Assembly (NCBI GenBank): GCA_022393335.1
Contig: JAJEKB010020357.1
Span: 296 to 64,295, forward strand
Length of the DNA stretch: 64,000 nt
Source of the DNA: Macrotrachela quadricornifera
Lineage: Eukaryota; Rotifera; Eurotatoria; Philodinida; Philodinidae
Reading direction: 5' to 3'
Every line of letters begins with the position of its first letter. Within the stretch, counting starts at the first letter, position 1. Shown here one piece after another: positions 1 to 13,086 of the stretch. The position numbers and the translations under genes are program-made. Below the pieces are notes generated by a model. The model saw only the letters and a program-made list of their open reading frames with translations, had not been told where the DNA came from and searched no databases.

Positions 1-25
1 GGGGGGGGGGGGGGGGGGGGGGGGG
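1..25. other. Poly-G run at window start
   Basis: Twenty-five consecutive G open the window, in a sequence that is otherwise extremely AT-rich. Such a run looks more like a contig-edge or sequencing artefact than biology, but I cannot see what lies to the left. Confidence 0.9.
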
Positions 26-1859
26 CATCTGACAAGGTTCCCTCGTAAGTTGAAATTAATTTCATGGATTGTTATAGTTATAGCTATGGTATTATATTTC
101 ATATAATGCAAAATAAAAATAAAACGTTAGTCATTATATATTTTATATACGAGCTAATAAAATTTCACAGAATTATGATATTCTATGAATAAATAATATT
201 GATTTAATACGACATCTATTTTATAATCAATAGTAACAATAAGCGTCAATCCAATCATAACATTCATTATTTTTGACAACATTCAATAGTATACATACCA
301 TATGTTTTTTTCGAACATCATCAATCAGCAATGGATACTCTAGAAAATTTCGCACATTTGATACTTAAAATTCATGTCTATTCTTTCTTCAGTCAAAGAA
401 GTGCCAGTTGTTATTGACTCTTGTTATTTGTTTATGAGCAGAATAAATTTTTTTTTACTAGTTTATTTTTTTTTTATGTCTCAACATCATAACTATGATT
501 AATAGTTATATTTGAAAACACATACTCTACTTTCAAAACCCATTTATTAATATTATACATTAAAACTACAACAACGACAAATATATCGTTTTCTTCAGAA
601 GAAACCTTATCATCATCATCTAATAGAACGATTCAATCATTAAAATTTTCATTTATCTCGACTATGTTCGATATCATAATAGTCGATATTTTATTATCAT
701 AGAATGTTTTAGAAGTTGATTCTTGTTTATAAAGCGAAACTAGATAAATGTTAAACAGCAAACATAAAACAATCATAAGAATACAATCACTTTCATTTTA
801 GAAAAATTTGGAGAAAATGAATAAAATAAATAACCAGACTATAAGCCAATCGTGAATCTAATGTGAAAAATTTAATTAAATTATTTTTAGCTATAAAAAG
901 CAGATTGCAGTTCCAAACGCATTCCAAAATCTGAAATAATCAGAAGAGAATATTGACATAGTCACATAGTTTTGAATAAAATGAAAAAACAATCAAAGTA
1001 AATGACATCGAACTAAAATAAGAAATGAATGTAATTAAAAAAAACGAATTGGACAACCTATTTTCAGAAGCATTGTAATTCGTAATAACCAATAGCATAC
1101 AGTAGATATAATACTGATCAAATAATTTTATCGTTTCTCCAAATGAAACTAAAAAGGAAGAAAGATAACCTACCATTTAAAGTTTTCGCGTATTATCCGC
1201 ATTTAGTTTTCAATATAAGAATCAATTATTCAGAATAGTAGCGGAAACCTCCGGACTCAAAATAATTTTGCTAAACTAAGTTACAGCTTGAAGAGATCTG
1301 ATCGACTGAAATTCTCACCCCTCCCTCCTAATGTGGAAATCATATTGGTTGAAACCACAATGTCAAATAACCCTTAATGGTCGAAATCCCGACCCAAAAT
1401 AACATTCCTGAGCCAAACCATAACTTGATGAAATCTAATCGGCTTGGACAAACAAACAAATTTTAACGATTTTAAACGAGCTTATAACCCTTTCTTTCAA
1501 AAAAGAGAATAAAATAATAACGAATATATTACATGATGACAAAAGAAAAATCGATGTACGAAATCTGTCATCTTCTTTTTCTTGTTTTTTATTTAGCTTC
1601 CGGCAAGTCTCGGCTGGGTTAACAACTAGTGCATGTTAATAGAGTTTTGTAAATTGGAAAGAGAAAAAAAAAGAAAAGAGCATTTATGGAAACGAGAAGA
1701 CCGCCACTGGCTGTGCTTGTCAATTTCGATATGAGATCGATTTACATACGGAGAAGATCAATCCTTGGAGATTTCCGTCATTTTTTTTCTCTCTCCTTCT
1801 ATCTATTATCATTTTTCTTTTTGGTTTATTTACTTGTTCAAACAGAATAGAATTATTTC
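26..1859. other. Intergenic, AT-rich, with a diverged tandem duplication
   Basis: No supportable gene. The short reverse ORF near 940-1176 has low-complexity composition and no recognisable domain. Around 1245-1450 two stretches about 140 nt apart resemble each other imperfectly (both contain a CCGAC-type start followed by CAAAATAA, then a CTTGA-GA-ATCT block), suggesting an old tandem duplication or repeat relic. A pyrimidine tract ending in AG at 1845 lies just before the receptor ATG at 1860. Confidence 0.5.
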
Positions 1860-3625
1860 ATGTCTTGCTCAGCTAATTCATCGTATGCTTTGCAACGAAT
1901 TTTATGGATATTATTAAATATTATTTTCTTATTCCCATATACAAACACAAATGAAGTTGAGCTTCGAAATTTATTATTTCATAAAAGATCATATGATAAA
2001 AAAGTTTGTCCAGAAACTGGTATTACTAAAGTTCATACCAATTTAATTCTACTTCAGATTGAAAGTGTTGATGAAAAAGCACAGGTTCTATTTTGTTGTT
2101 TTTTTTCTCTTAGAATCAAATAACTATTCTATTAAATTCTACAGGTAGTAACAAGTAATATTCAATTGACATGTGCTTGGTGTGATCCATATATGACATG
2201 GAATCTTAGTCGATTTAATATAACAGATCTTTCTGTTGGTTCTGAATATTTATGGACACCAGATGTTGTTTTAGTTAATTCAGCTGATGCAAAATATTCA
2301 CGAAATAGAGAACATTATGCATTAATTCTTCGACATAACGGTATGTTTTAAATATTTTTATTTATCAATGAATAAATAAAGAAAATTTTCATAATAAAAT
2401 ATTTCTTCTAAAAACTATCTATATGTTTTTCTCTTTTCTTTCCAGGTTATGTTCGATATATGTTTCAAGATTTATGGAAAACAATATGTAAAATTCGTTC
2501 AACATATTTTCCATTTGATCAACAACATTGTACAATAATAATTCGTAGTGGTTCACATGATAGTCAATCAATAAAATTTATTCAACGACGTGCTATTGAA
2601 GGTCATCCATTTATTCGTGGTGAATGGGAATTAATACATTCTTATACTGAAATAACTGAAGAACATGTATCTGATTTTGGTCAAGTTAATTATAGTCTTG
2701 TACGTTTTACATTAATATTAAAACGTAATCATATATATTATTTAATGAGAATAATTTTACCATTTTCACTTGTTTCATTTGTAACATTATTTACATTTTT
2801 ATTACCACCACAAACAGGTGAAAAATTAACATTAAATGTAACAATATTATTATCATTAGTTATTTATTTACAATTAATTAGTGAATATATACCAAAATCT
2901 GATGATGAAACACCTATATTAACATTATTTTGTAATGCAAATTTTTTTTTAGTGTTTTTATCATGTATTATGACTGTTTATGTATTATATTTATATCATC
3001 GACCATCAACATCAAATATAGCATGTGTACCATTACATATGAAAATAGTTTTACTTGATTATTTAAGTCCATTAGTTTATTGTAACATAAATAAACATAT
3101 TAAACAACAACAACAAAAATTATCAAAATATGATATTGAAGATAAACGACCAAGACGTTTAAGTAGTATTGAAAAACGTATGTGTCATTTATTTACTTTA
3201 CCAACACCAATTCGAACAAGTAATCAACAAGTAATGTAGATAAAAATAAAAAAAATAAATTTTATTTTATTTTTATTTTTAATGTTTATTTAAAGGCTAT
3301 TGAATTACTTAAACTTTTACATCAAATTAAAATTTATATACGCACACAATGGTTATTACCAATAAGTAATTCTAATGAATATGAATTTAATAATGAATTA
3401 TTAAAAGTTGATAATCAACAACGTTTAGATGAATGGCAACATGTTGCATTAGTATTAGATCGTTTATTTTTTTTATTATTTATTATAGCTATGCCGTGTA
3501 CAGCTTTATTATTTGTATCAGCACATTCATCTATTGGAAATAATTTTCGTTCAAATATAACAAATATTAAAGTACCACCAGATGATGCAAAATGTAATCC
3601 ACTTTATACACCAATGATAACATAA
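1860..3625 (+). CDS. Cys-loop ligand-gated channel subunit, nicotinic acetylcholine receptor type (non-alpha)
   Basis: Pentameric ligand-gated ion-channel subunit of the plasma membrane. Exons 1860-2084, 2145-2340, 2446-3230 and 3296-3625 join in phase to 511 aa. Seen: a hydrophobic leader (about residues 13-28); an extracellular domain with WTPDVVL and the Cys-loop, two Cys 13 residues apart enclosing FPFDQQH; M1 at about 238-260 with the usual LLPPQ exit; M2 at about 269-287 preceded by GEK, which in this family goes with cation selectivity; M3 at about 299-325; and M4 at about 453-476. No vicinal Cys pair is visible in loop C, so this should be a non-alpha subunit, needing a partner for the agonist site. 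The exon 3 splice falls in the M3-M4 loop. AATAAA follows the stop. The family is certain; ligand and subtype are not readable. Its neighbours do not inform its role. Confidence 0.93.
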
Positions 3626-6600
3626 TATAATGTATTATATTAAAAAATATATAAATAAATATTTCAATAAAATTATTTATATTTTATTTTAATGGAATTC
3701 TTAGATTTAAAAATAAAAAAAAAAAAGAAATTATAGAAATAATATTTATTGATATATTACAATAGATTTATTCAACTTGAAAGTTACATTTCATGCATGA
3801 ATTGAATAATATTATTATGCTTTAGACATTTTTAGTTTATTAATGTAATGAATGAGAATCTATTAGCGAACATTTTTGCGTGCACACTTCCGCATACGAT
3901 GTGATTCCATTAATACTTATGTGCAAAATAATTTTTTTTGTGTTGACTTTATGTTAAGCTAAAAATTCTTTGAAATTTTGTGAATAACTCAGAAAATAAC
4001 GTCTTTTTCAATTCTATTTGAATCTGACTATTTGACATAAATGATCTTGATAGATTTAGCATATAACTCCATCATAATAAGTTCGATAGTTGCAATGAAC
4101 TTTTATACAATGTCAACCTAATCTATCATGACAATAACGTAAATTATGGAAAAGAAATTAATTATTATCTTTGATTGATTTAATATAATACATATTTTTA
4201 ATTTAAGAAAATACCAGAATGATGTATATGTTCGTTTATTATTTATTCAAACTGGATTGTTTTTTATTATTTGGAAGTAGAATGCTGATGACCCATGAAT
4301 CATTATTTCATTGACTAAATCAGAGATAAGAGAAAAATACATATTGATAACTAATGAAATAAATTTAAACAAAAACAAAAATAAAAGGCAAGAATAGAAT
4401 GTTAGATAGAAATATCAATACACCACTTAAAGGCTTCAATTTAAACCGGAATGTGTTTGACAAAACCTTTCTAACATTCTGAATATTTGCATAGAATTGT
4501 TTGTCAGCATTTAAATTCTTCTACACTTGTTCAAATTCATTTCTTTCATAAAATAATATATTTCATCAATCGAATCAAACAGAATTATCAAATATTTTGT
4601 TTAACATCTATAATATCTATCTTTATGCGAAAACTTCCCCAAATCAATATAACAGATCATTTCTTTATTTTAGGATAGAGAATGAATAAATCGTAACTAA
4701 TCATGTGAATAATAGTAGAACATGTAACATGACAACAATGCTCTTCATAACTGAAATGATGCCGAACTATCCATCCGACGAACTTTTTTCATGGTAATTC
4801 GTATGCCCATTGAATTCTATAATCGTTAATTAAAAAATCAATCCCAGATTTGACTATCATTTGAACTAACAAAATCATTTCTATACTTGAATAGTTCATA
4901 GAGTACATATTTAGTATAGATATAATATTCCAAATTGTCTAAGAACGACTTGAGTCTATTTGGGACATCAATATTTGTTGCGTATGTTTCAATTTAATCT
5001 GTCCTGCCAAAACTGTTGTTGAGTCATTCGCAAAAAAAAATAGTTTGTATACAATACGAAGAAATTGTCTATATCCGTCTGATAAGTGATGAAAGATGTG
5101 AATGTAAATATTGAGTCTTGAGATTCATTTTTCATCCTCTTAGTGGCACTTCAATCTAGCGTAAATATACCAATAGAACACTTAGTTTTCTTAACTTCCC
5201 TTAACAATCATTAAATCAAAATAAATCAAATATCCACTTAAAATCTACGAAGACTATGATACCGAATAACAATTTGATATAAGAGAAATAATCTGTTGCA
5301 CAAATCGAAGAACTCGCGATTGTAACATAGAGTTTCCACAAAAGTTAGATTCTATGTTTGACAAATTAACTTGGGAACATAGGACATCACTAAAACGCAT
5401 CAATAATAATTTTTCATTGATTATTAAAAAGACAGAAAAATAAATAAATCTTGATTAAGTAGGAATATAGATAGAATTTCAGAACACAAACAGTCTGAAA
5501 AAAATGATAAATCGAAGAATTGCCACATTAATAATCAATAGCATATAAGTAGAAACTGAAATAAAAGTAGGCAATCTACTTGTGTTACAATTGTTTTGTT
5601 TATACTTATATTTCATCTATGTTATTAGCCAAAAAAATGAAAACAGTACCGTTTTTCATAAAATTTAAAAAAAACTCATTTTATAGATAAGTATCGATAA
5701 AAGAATATTGTGTAGAAGTGGAGAGAGACAATGTTATATATAATAAGATTTATATATACATCAAATATAACACTTGTCGTCTGTCAAATTCTTCTATTTA
5801 TTTGAAAAAAATAAAATATAAAAGAAAATGTCTTTTGAACTGAAAATTTCGAATCAAAATAAATATCTATTAACATGAGTTTAATCTCATCTTCTATTTT
5901 CAATGATATTTCTTCATGAGTTTTTCTTCTGTATTATCTTTTGATCGATTTGCGTAAGGAACATTATAAAAAGTAAACAATTGTTAGATTCTTTTATCGA
6001 TTCAATTATTTTAATCTAAAGGAAATCAATATGTAGTAACGTTATTTGATGTTACTATATGTTAATAGAAGAAAAATGGAATGTTTCACGGAGTGCTGTT
6101 GTTATTGTCTAATATTAGATTTTCTGTGTAAATACCCACATTGAGTCCATCTCTTTCTGATATATATATATATATGTGTGTGTATTCTAATTATTTATCA
6201 TAATGCAAGCAATATCATACCATTTTTTTTCTCATTTTGTACGAGAATGACAGAACAGATGTTGCTCATGAGACCAAAAATAATTGTTCATTACTCAGAA
6301 TAATAAGAAACTTACATTAAAAAGATTCATTTCCAACAAAATTTGCTTCAATCTATCATAGACTAATTATTATTGAAAATTGCTTGCATAAGCAATTTTA
6401 CTATATATTCATTTATTGTCCAACAAAAAACAGCTAAGACAGTAATACTGATGAAAGAGAATAAATTGATTTCTTTAGTTCGTCTATGAAGAAATTCTAT
6501 GTGTGTCTTTCTTCCATCATTAGTGACGTCCATTATATGACATTGTAATAGAAATAGAATAACACACGTATGTCTTCTGTTTATTATGTCCATTCTCTCG

Positions 6601-8003
6601 ATTTCGATATTATATTGTACAAGGAATAAGTAAGATTCTTAGTTAACTCTTTTTTTTTGTAAGTAGTTATTTACTCTCTACAGTATACCATTAATGGTCT
6701 CATCTCGCAGAACAAATGATAAAAGACACTCAAAGATTAATCATTATGGTATAAATACATTCAGTTATCAGTTAATCAATTTCTATCTATTGAAATTTAT
6801 TGATTTTTTAGATATATGAATCATCCAAGGATTTATAGACGTTAATATAACACTTTGTTTTTTCTTATTTTTATGGTTATTAGTAACATGTATGATTTGA
6901 TTTATCTATATTATTATGAAGATGTGCAAAACAAAACCAAAAAATGGCTTGATCTACATATGATTGGTGGATGAAGGTGTAAGACGATGTTTTACAGAGC
7001 ATATATTTAGCATGAATAATATTGCAATAAAAAAATGACATTCGCGTATAATCAGAACATCATATTTGATGTTGGTTGATTTATCAGAATAGTATCATTT
7101 TCTATAGAAAATCAATGATTTTGTATTCTATAATTCTTTTTAATATTATTTCGATTCAAAAATCTATCGAATTATTATTTAGAATATGAAGGAATAGTAT
7201 GTGCATGTTAGAGATCATTATTCATCATTCTTTTTTTCTATGAAATATCTTTCAAAATTAATTATGTATTAAGATACTATTCAAAATTTGATCACAATCT
7301 TTTCTGTTTGATAGAGCGATAAAAAAAATTGTTTTCGTACAGTTAATAAAGATATATATAGAAGGTCAAGTTTTATGTTTTTATTTCTTTATTTTCTCTT
7401 GAATTAATAAAAAATGAATATTCAATTGTAATCTTTTTGCTTTTCTCTGATCAAAGATAAATCATTTGCCTCATCAATATTGACAGAAATGAGAGAAAAA
7501 ATGATTAAATTCATTGTATATATGTATATTGTTATTCTATGGTAAAAGAAGTGCATTTTTACAGATAGTTTGGGAATAATATTTACTGACATATAGCAAT
7601 AGATAAAGATGTTATACCATTTTTTTATGGATACTAAAATAGTACGAGCAATTTGAGTCAGAGAAATTGAAGAATATAAATTATATGTAACAGATTTCGG
7701 TTATATTCCCGAGAGAAAGATTCAACAATTTTGTATTATTATATTTTTAACTCTGTCAAAATAAGATCAAATTTCGTTTCAGATGAGTTATTACCGACAT
7801 TTCTATCGGTTATAATATCAAAAGGAAATAGTGCATGATATGATTAATATCCATTCTGTTGCCGCATATATATTTTTTGTTTTCATTACAGGATATTTAT
7901 TTATAAGTTTTATTCGTTATTTTTTTTCATAGAAATCTACTATGTTTTTTATTTTAAAGATTAAATGTATATGAATATTTGTATTTATAGATTTTATTCT
8001 ATA
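3626..8003. other. Long intergenic region, nothing recognised
   Basis: About 4.4 kb of AT-rich DNA without a convincing coding region. Short ORFs near 4487-4678 (+) and 6363-6593 (-) lack domain features and look like chance. A (TA)n(TG)n microsatellite lies at 6160-6183. I see no tRNA or rRNA signal. Confidence 0.5.
6160..6183. repeat. (TA)n(TG)n microsatellite
   Basis: Alternating TA units run directly into TG units. It is a simple repeat in intergenic DNA. Confidence 0.9.
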
Positions 8004-9333
8004 ATGAATGAAAGTATTATTCATCCTATTTATATATTGAGTAATGAATCTTATATTAACCATTCATCAATAGAAATTTTAAATGATACTGCAATACGTG
8101 CTGAAATAAATCAATTTATTCGTCAAGTTAATTATTGGTTAATGATTATTGAAATTATTATGGTTATATGTGGAGTATTTGGTAATGGTCTTGCACTAAT
8201 TGTTATAAATCGTCCTTCATTACGTGATACATCATCCAGTGTATTTATAACATATATGGCTATATTTGATACATCTGTTCTTGTTGCTCATATAACAACT
8301 TTAATAATTTCAAGACGAATACGATCATATATATTTCATTGTTTTCTTACTTATTTAACTGATTTTGTTACATTTTGTAGTGTTTGGATAATGGTTATAA
8401 TGACAATTGAACGTTGTATTGCTGTTCATTCACCATTTTTAACAAAACGTTTTTGTACAACACAACGTGCACGTTATTCAATATATATACTTGTATTTAT
8501 TGCATTTCTTTTCTTTTCAATAACATTTCCATTTATATATACAATAAATAATAAAAAAACAAAATGTGATGTTCGTCAACAATATCATATAATTATACGA
8601 ATTGTTAAACCAGTTATGTTTTATTTTATACCTGATCTTATATTATTAGTTAATTTATTCATTATTTATGAATTATTTGTAGCTAAACGACAACAACGTG
8701 CACAAACATTAATTAATCCAGAAAATACTTTACATCAAATGAATGCAGCTTTATATAATAGAAAACAACAACAATTAACAATAATGCTTGTTACAGTATC
8801 ATTAAGTTTTTATTTATTTACAACACCAATTATTATTGATTATATTCGTCAGGGTCGTCCACCAAAATATCGAGATGTTAAACGACTTAAAATGCGTTTT
8901 TTACGAACAAATTTAACTGTTCTTTGGGTACAAATGAGTGCAGCAGTAAGTTTAATTTATAAAAAGAAAAACTTCATTATTTTCACATATTTAGACAAAT
9001 TTTTTATTTTACTGTTTGGCGGGTTCAAAATTTCGTGCAACTTGTATAGAAACATTTGGTGATATTTATCACTATATACGAATGAAACTTGATAGGAATT
9101 ATGAACGAAGACGAAGTTCAACTGCTACTCGTACAAGTTCTAATTTTGGTGTAGAAATGCGTAATGGACTTCAATACGATCAACGAGAAAGACCTCGATC
9201 TACTTCGTTACAACAAACACATACTTGTCGATTAAGTATTTCATCAAAACGACTAAGTAATGATACAATTACAAGTACTCATTTAAATAGCAGACGAACA
9301 TCAAAATGTTTATTAAATGTGCACGAGTTGTAA
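8004..9333 (+). CDS. Rhodopsin-family GPCR, FMRFamide-receptor-like
   Basis: Seven-transmembrane receptor signalling through G proteins at the plasma membrane. Exons 8004-8945 and 8995-9333 join in phase to 426 aa; an in-frame ATG at 7965 would add 13 residues, but I prefer 8004 because it opens with N-glycosylation sites (NES, NHS). TM1 carries GNGLALIVI, TM2 AIFD in place of the LAxAD signature, TM3 ends in ERC where DRY is usual, and TM7 reads TNFLFYC in place of NPxxY, followed by GSKFR at the start of helix 8. The tail is Ser/Thr/Arg-rich. A Cys before TM3 and another in the second extracellular loop (KCDVR) can form the usual disulphide. The general style matches invertebrate peptide receptors of the FMRFamide group, but the ligand cannot be read. 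AATAAA at 9373-9378 may serve polyadenylation. Confidence 0.88.
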
Positions 9334-9372
9334 TATTCAAATTTATTGTAAATATGTGAATCAAAATGAGAG

Positions 9373-9378
9373 AATAAA
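9373..9378 (+). promoter_or_regulatory. Polyadenylation signal of the GPCR gene
   Basis: AATAAA lies 39 nt after the GPCR stop codon and is the only good candidate there. Confidence 0.5.
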
Positions 9379-9528
9379 AGTATTTCTCACGTCTATGAAA
9401 TATCAATAACTATTTAAAAAAAGACAAGAAAACGGAATGATAATTAGTAAAAAAACATTTACAAAAAAGAAACACAAAAATTGTATCTCAGATCTATCTG
9501 TACACGGAATGTAATGATATTTAGAATT

Positions 9529-11884
9529 TTAAACTACATAATTATTTCCTGGATTATTTGCACGTCGTATAAAAGCTTCTTCACCATCTGATCCACCATC
9601 AGCTCGACGAATGAATGCTTCTTCTGGTACTGAACCATCAGCTCGACGAATGAATGCCTCATCTGGTACTGAACTATCAGCACGTCGTATGAATGCATGT
9701 TCATTTTCATCATCAGTTCGACGTACAAATGGTTGCTCACCATTTGTAGCTTTACGTACAAATGATGGTTCATCTTTTTCACCATGACGAACAAATGGTT
9801 GATTTGGATTACCAACATGACGAATAAATGTTTTTTCATTATTATTTCTTTTTGCTTCGGTTATAAAATAAATTTCGAATAAAACAAAACCAACTATATA
9901 TAAATAAGATCAACATAAAAATATATATTTATCAAAGACAAAAAGTCATTTATAAATATTACCGGCAAAAAATGATGATACCATTGAACCAAGTGTAAAA
10001 AGATAAGACCATGATAAAAATGTATAATCAGCGCGTGGCATCCATTTGCCTGGAATAGCATCTGCATATATGCCAAATATAAGAACAGTAAGGAAATTAC
10101 ACAACCCTAAAAATTGTAAGTAATAATCTAGTTTAAACAATTCATTAAAACAAAAACAATAAGAGAACTTTACATAGATAAAGATATAAGTGGTATTATG
10201 AGGTAAGAATATTTCAAATAAATTTAATAAAGTGATTACAGATATCATATCAAGTCTTGCTATATTATGACAAATATAAATATTAATCAGCAATGATAAG
10301 TCTTACGAGAGAATCTTCCGAGGTATCGAACGAGTGTAGCCTTCATCTTTTGAGTATAAGTAAACTTCGATGAGTTATGAAAAAGTTGTAAAGAATTTGA
10401 GCCCTCGTGACGTTTTTTCCGAGATATCGAATTTTTAAGAGATTTTCCTCGTAGGATCCAAGATTCTCACAAAGATCGTATTACTGCATTTTGACCTGAA
10501 ACTTTGGTTATATCAACCTCTCAAGTAGACTAGGTTGTATACAAAATTTCAGAATTTTTTAACGTAATCTTTAAGGAATATGAATGTTTCAAAATATCCA
10601 TATTTTCTACAATATCTGTAAAAAAACGGCTTATTTTTTGAAACATTCATATATCCTTCAAGATTGTGTTAGAAAGCGCTGAAATTTTTTACACAACCCA
10701 GTCTACTTGAGAGGTTGACATAACCAAGGTTTCAGATCAAAATTCAATAACACAATCTTTGTGAAAATCTTGGATCCCACGAGGACCCGAATCCTTTACA
10801 ACTATTTCATACATCACTGAGGTTTACTTATGCTCAAAAGATGAAGTCTAAACCCGTTGAACACCTCTAGAAGTTCGCTCGTTAATAAACAATTCATACA
10901 AAATAATAATAATATGAATTAACTAACATGTGCAAACAGTAACTGACCGAAAGAAACATATAAACTAAATAAATAAACAGATAATAATCCTATGTGCCAC
11001 AATACATCATTAAATATGATTACAGCGTCAAAATAATAAAAAAGATTCTGACTTTTCAACTACAAAAATTGTTTCATATATATTTTGACATCTATGACTG
11101 TTCAGGCAGGCTAAATGGCTAGTTTAAATCTCTAGTATGAATTACTTTTTTTCATTTCAAAAAGTATCACTATTCAATATATAAAAGGGAATGAACAATT
11201 AGAAAGATTCTTGTATGTTATTCTCGATCTCTTAATATATAGACAACACAAAAATCTAATCTTTGATTTCTTTTCCTTAGATCTGATCTATTAAATTTAA
11301 ATTTAATTCTTCTTACAATTGAAAAAATTCTATTCACTTACAAGCACATCCACCTAAAATACAACCAATAAGCATTGAACGACGTGATAAACGATATCGT
11401 GTAATAGCAACAACAACCAATGCAATACAACAAAGAATATTAAATATTAATCCAAAACATGCAAATGTTTGTACAGCAAGAAACCAAGCTTAATAATAAT
11501 AAAATCAAATATATTCCTAGAAAAAATTCAATTAATAAACTTACGTGGTGTTAATATTCCATCATTTCGTAATCCATTATATTCACGTGCAAATAACCAC
11601 CAACAACCATAATAAACTTTTCCCCAATAATTTTTTGGATTACGAAAACCAGCAATACATACTTGCCAAAGACCTAATTTACGAAATGTTGTATCACCAA
11701 CACTAAATAATTAAATAAATAATAATTTAGAATAAAAAAAAAGAAATTTCTTTTATTAATAAATATACCGAGGCCAAATTTGAATCCAATATGGTGTTGA
11801 AAAACCAATAAAATTACAAACTAATGCAAATATACCAAAAAATAAGGCACTGCCCATCCATAATTTTTCTGAACGCTTTAACAT
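9529..11884 (-). CDS. Claudin/PMP22-superfamily four-transmembrane protein with FIRR-repeat tail
   Basis: Likely a cell-junction or cell-surface membrane protein. Exons on the minus strand are 11884-11769, 11702-11545, 11488-11342, 10106-9963 and 9854-9529, closing in phase to 296 aa. Seen: a first hydrophobic helix (about residues 11-29); an extracellular loop with the family motif GLWQVC followed by a second Cys in YYGCWW (the W-GLW-C-C pattern of claudins and PMP22); and three more helices. After the last helix comes a hydrophilic tail of about 100 residues holding eight F-[IV]-R-[RHK] units every 10-13 residues, the last ones being near-copies of AFIRRADGSVPEE. The exon 5 acceptor has a poor pyrimidine tract but is the only one that keeps phase. 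Intron 3 is 1.2 kb and carries an inverted-repeat element. The superfamily call rests on the motif and topology; insect pasiflora-type proteins are the closest idea I have. Confidence 0.8.
9549..9842 (-). repeat. Degenerate coding tandem repeat (FIRR units) in the claudin-like tail
   Basis: About eight units of 30-39 nt encode F[IV]R[RHK] followed by acidic and Gly/Asn-rich spacers. The three units nearest the stop are the most alike, pointing to recent unit duplication at the C-terminus, while the upstream units are diverged. Confidence 0.85.
10302..10885. mobile_element. Imperfect inverted-repeat (foldback/MITE-like) element in an intron
   Basis: The left arm (about 10302-10595) and right arm (about 10635-10885) are reverse complements with scattered mismatches; shared blocks include CAACCTCTCAAGTAGACT and ATATGAATGTTTCAAAA. 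The left arm has an extra segment of about 45 nt near 10405-10450. A short spacer of about 40 nt separates the arms. No ORF fits it. It lies in intron 3 of the claudin-like gene, so it is spliced out. I could not find a convincing target-site duplication. Confidence 0.8.
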
Positions 11885-12059
11885 TTTCAGATCTAAAATA
11901 AAAATGTTCTCTTAAAAGATCTTTTATCATTTCGTTTTGTTTTTTAAATATCTTGCATAAATAACAACAAACCTAAAAACACAATCACCGTACATAGTAT
12001 TAAGTTAGAAGAAAAAAAACAACAAAAAACATTCAAAAACAAAAGAAAATGTTCGTTTT

Positions 12060-13086
12060 CTATTGAGCTTTTTTCATTAATTTATCTTTGGATAATAATA
12101 ATTCATATTTGCTTTTACTTTTAAACCAAAGAAAAAATGGAAAAACAATACATGGACTTGCCATTGCTGTAAAAAGCATCCAATCAATCTAAATATAAAA
12201 TCAATAAATTAATTTTTATTAATTAGAAAAATAATAACAAAATTTTTTACAATATGTGATGAAAATCGTCGATCATATTCACGATTTGTCATTATATAAA
12301 CATCACCAATTTCCGATGAATAAGTTTTCTATAAAAATTATTTTATATAATCAACAAATTAATTAATCTTAATGAAGTACCATTCTCAAATAAAACAAAA
12401 TTCATTTTCCTTAGAAAAGATCGAAACTAAGAAAAATAGGTTATTTCTTCGTCTAGTCTCATCAATACATTTCTACCATATATGTAGCCAGAGATCAAAT
12501 TTTAAGAAAAATGAATTTTAATGTATAAAAATACATTATCCTGCAGATTCTGTATGAATTGAAATATCATATTAAAAGAAGAGTTTCTTACTTGAACATC
12601 AGAATTCTTTTCACTCTTTTGATATGTTACAATAGCATGTGAACTATTACTTAAACCACTTTGTTTTGGTTTAAGAACAACAATATGAGTTAAATTTGTT
12701 CCTCTATATAAAATCAAAATAGAATATTATAAATTTTGAAAAAAAAAAAATTTTTTACGCATTAATTCGTTCCCATTTTGGATTAAGTATACCAACAAGT
12801 AATTCAAATTTATCTGTTGGAAAACTATGAATATCATTCAATTTAACATTAAAAATTGTTCTAAAATATAAAAATAAATTTTATTTTTTTTTTGACTTTT
12901 TTGTTGTTTTTATTTTTACGTTGGTCCTGAATTGTATAAACTATATTTAATAGTTAAGTCTTTATCTTGTACAATAAATCGATTAACTGTTTGTTTTGTA
13001 ACAAATAAAAATGATTCTTCATCATCTATTTGACTGAATACAATCGATATTAAGGCACAAACAATTAATAATGTTTTGAAAAACAT
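12060..13086 (-). CDS. SSR2: Translocon-associated protein subunit beta (signal sequence receptor beta)
   Basis: Subunit of the TRAP complex that sits beside the Sec61 channel in the ER membrane and assists co-translational import. Exons on the minus strand are 13086-12920, 12860-12759, 12703-12592, 12328-12251 and 12188-12060, in phase, giving 195 aa, close to the usual length of about 185. Seen: an N-terminal signal peptide (MFFKTLLIVCALISIVFS); a luminal beta-domain with RFIVQDKDLTIKYSLYN and the conserved W in NPKWERI; N-glycosylation sites such as NLT; the stretch NREYDRRFSSH just before the membrane; one C-terminal helix (about 157-173); and a short basic cytosolic tail. Its start lies 343 nt from the divergent nuclear-receptor start. 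I am confident of the family from the luminal motif order. Confidence 0.92.

Noticed and set aside
9534..9839. Reverse ORF rich in His, Met, Leu and Val
   Set aside because: It is the wrong frame of the FIRR-repeat tail of the claudin-like gene; the true frame continues the splice phase and encodes regular FIRR units.
9549..9842. FIRR repeats as a neuropeptide precursor with basic cleavage sites
   Set aside because: There is no signal peptide in this exon and it splices in frame to a four-transmembrane protein; no Gly amidation signal follows the F-I-R-R units.
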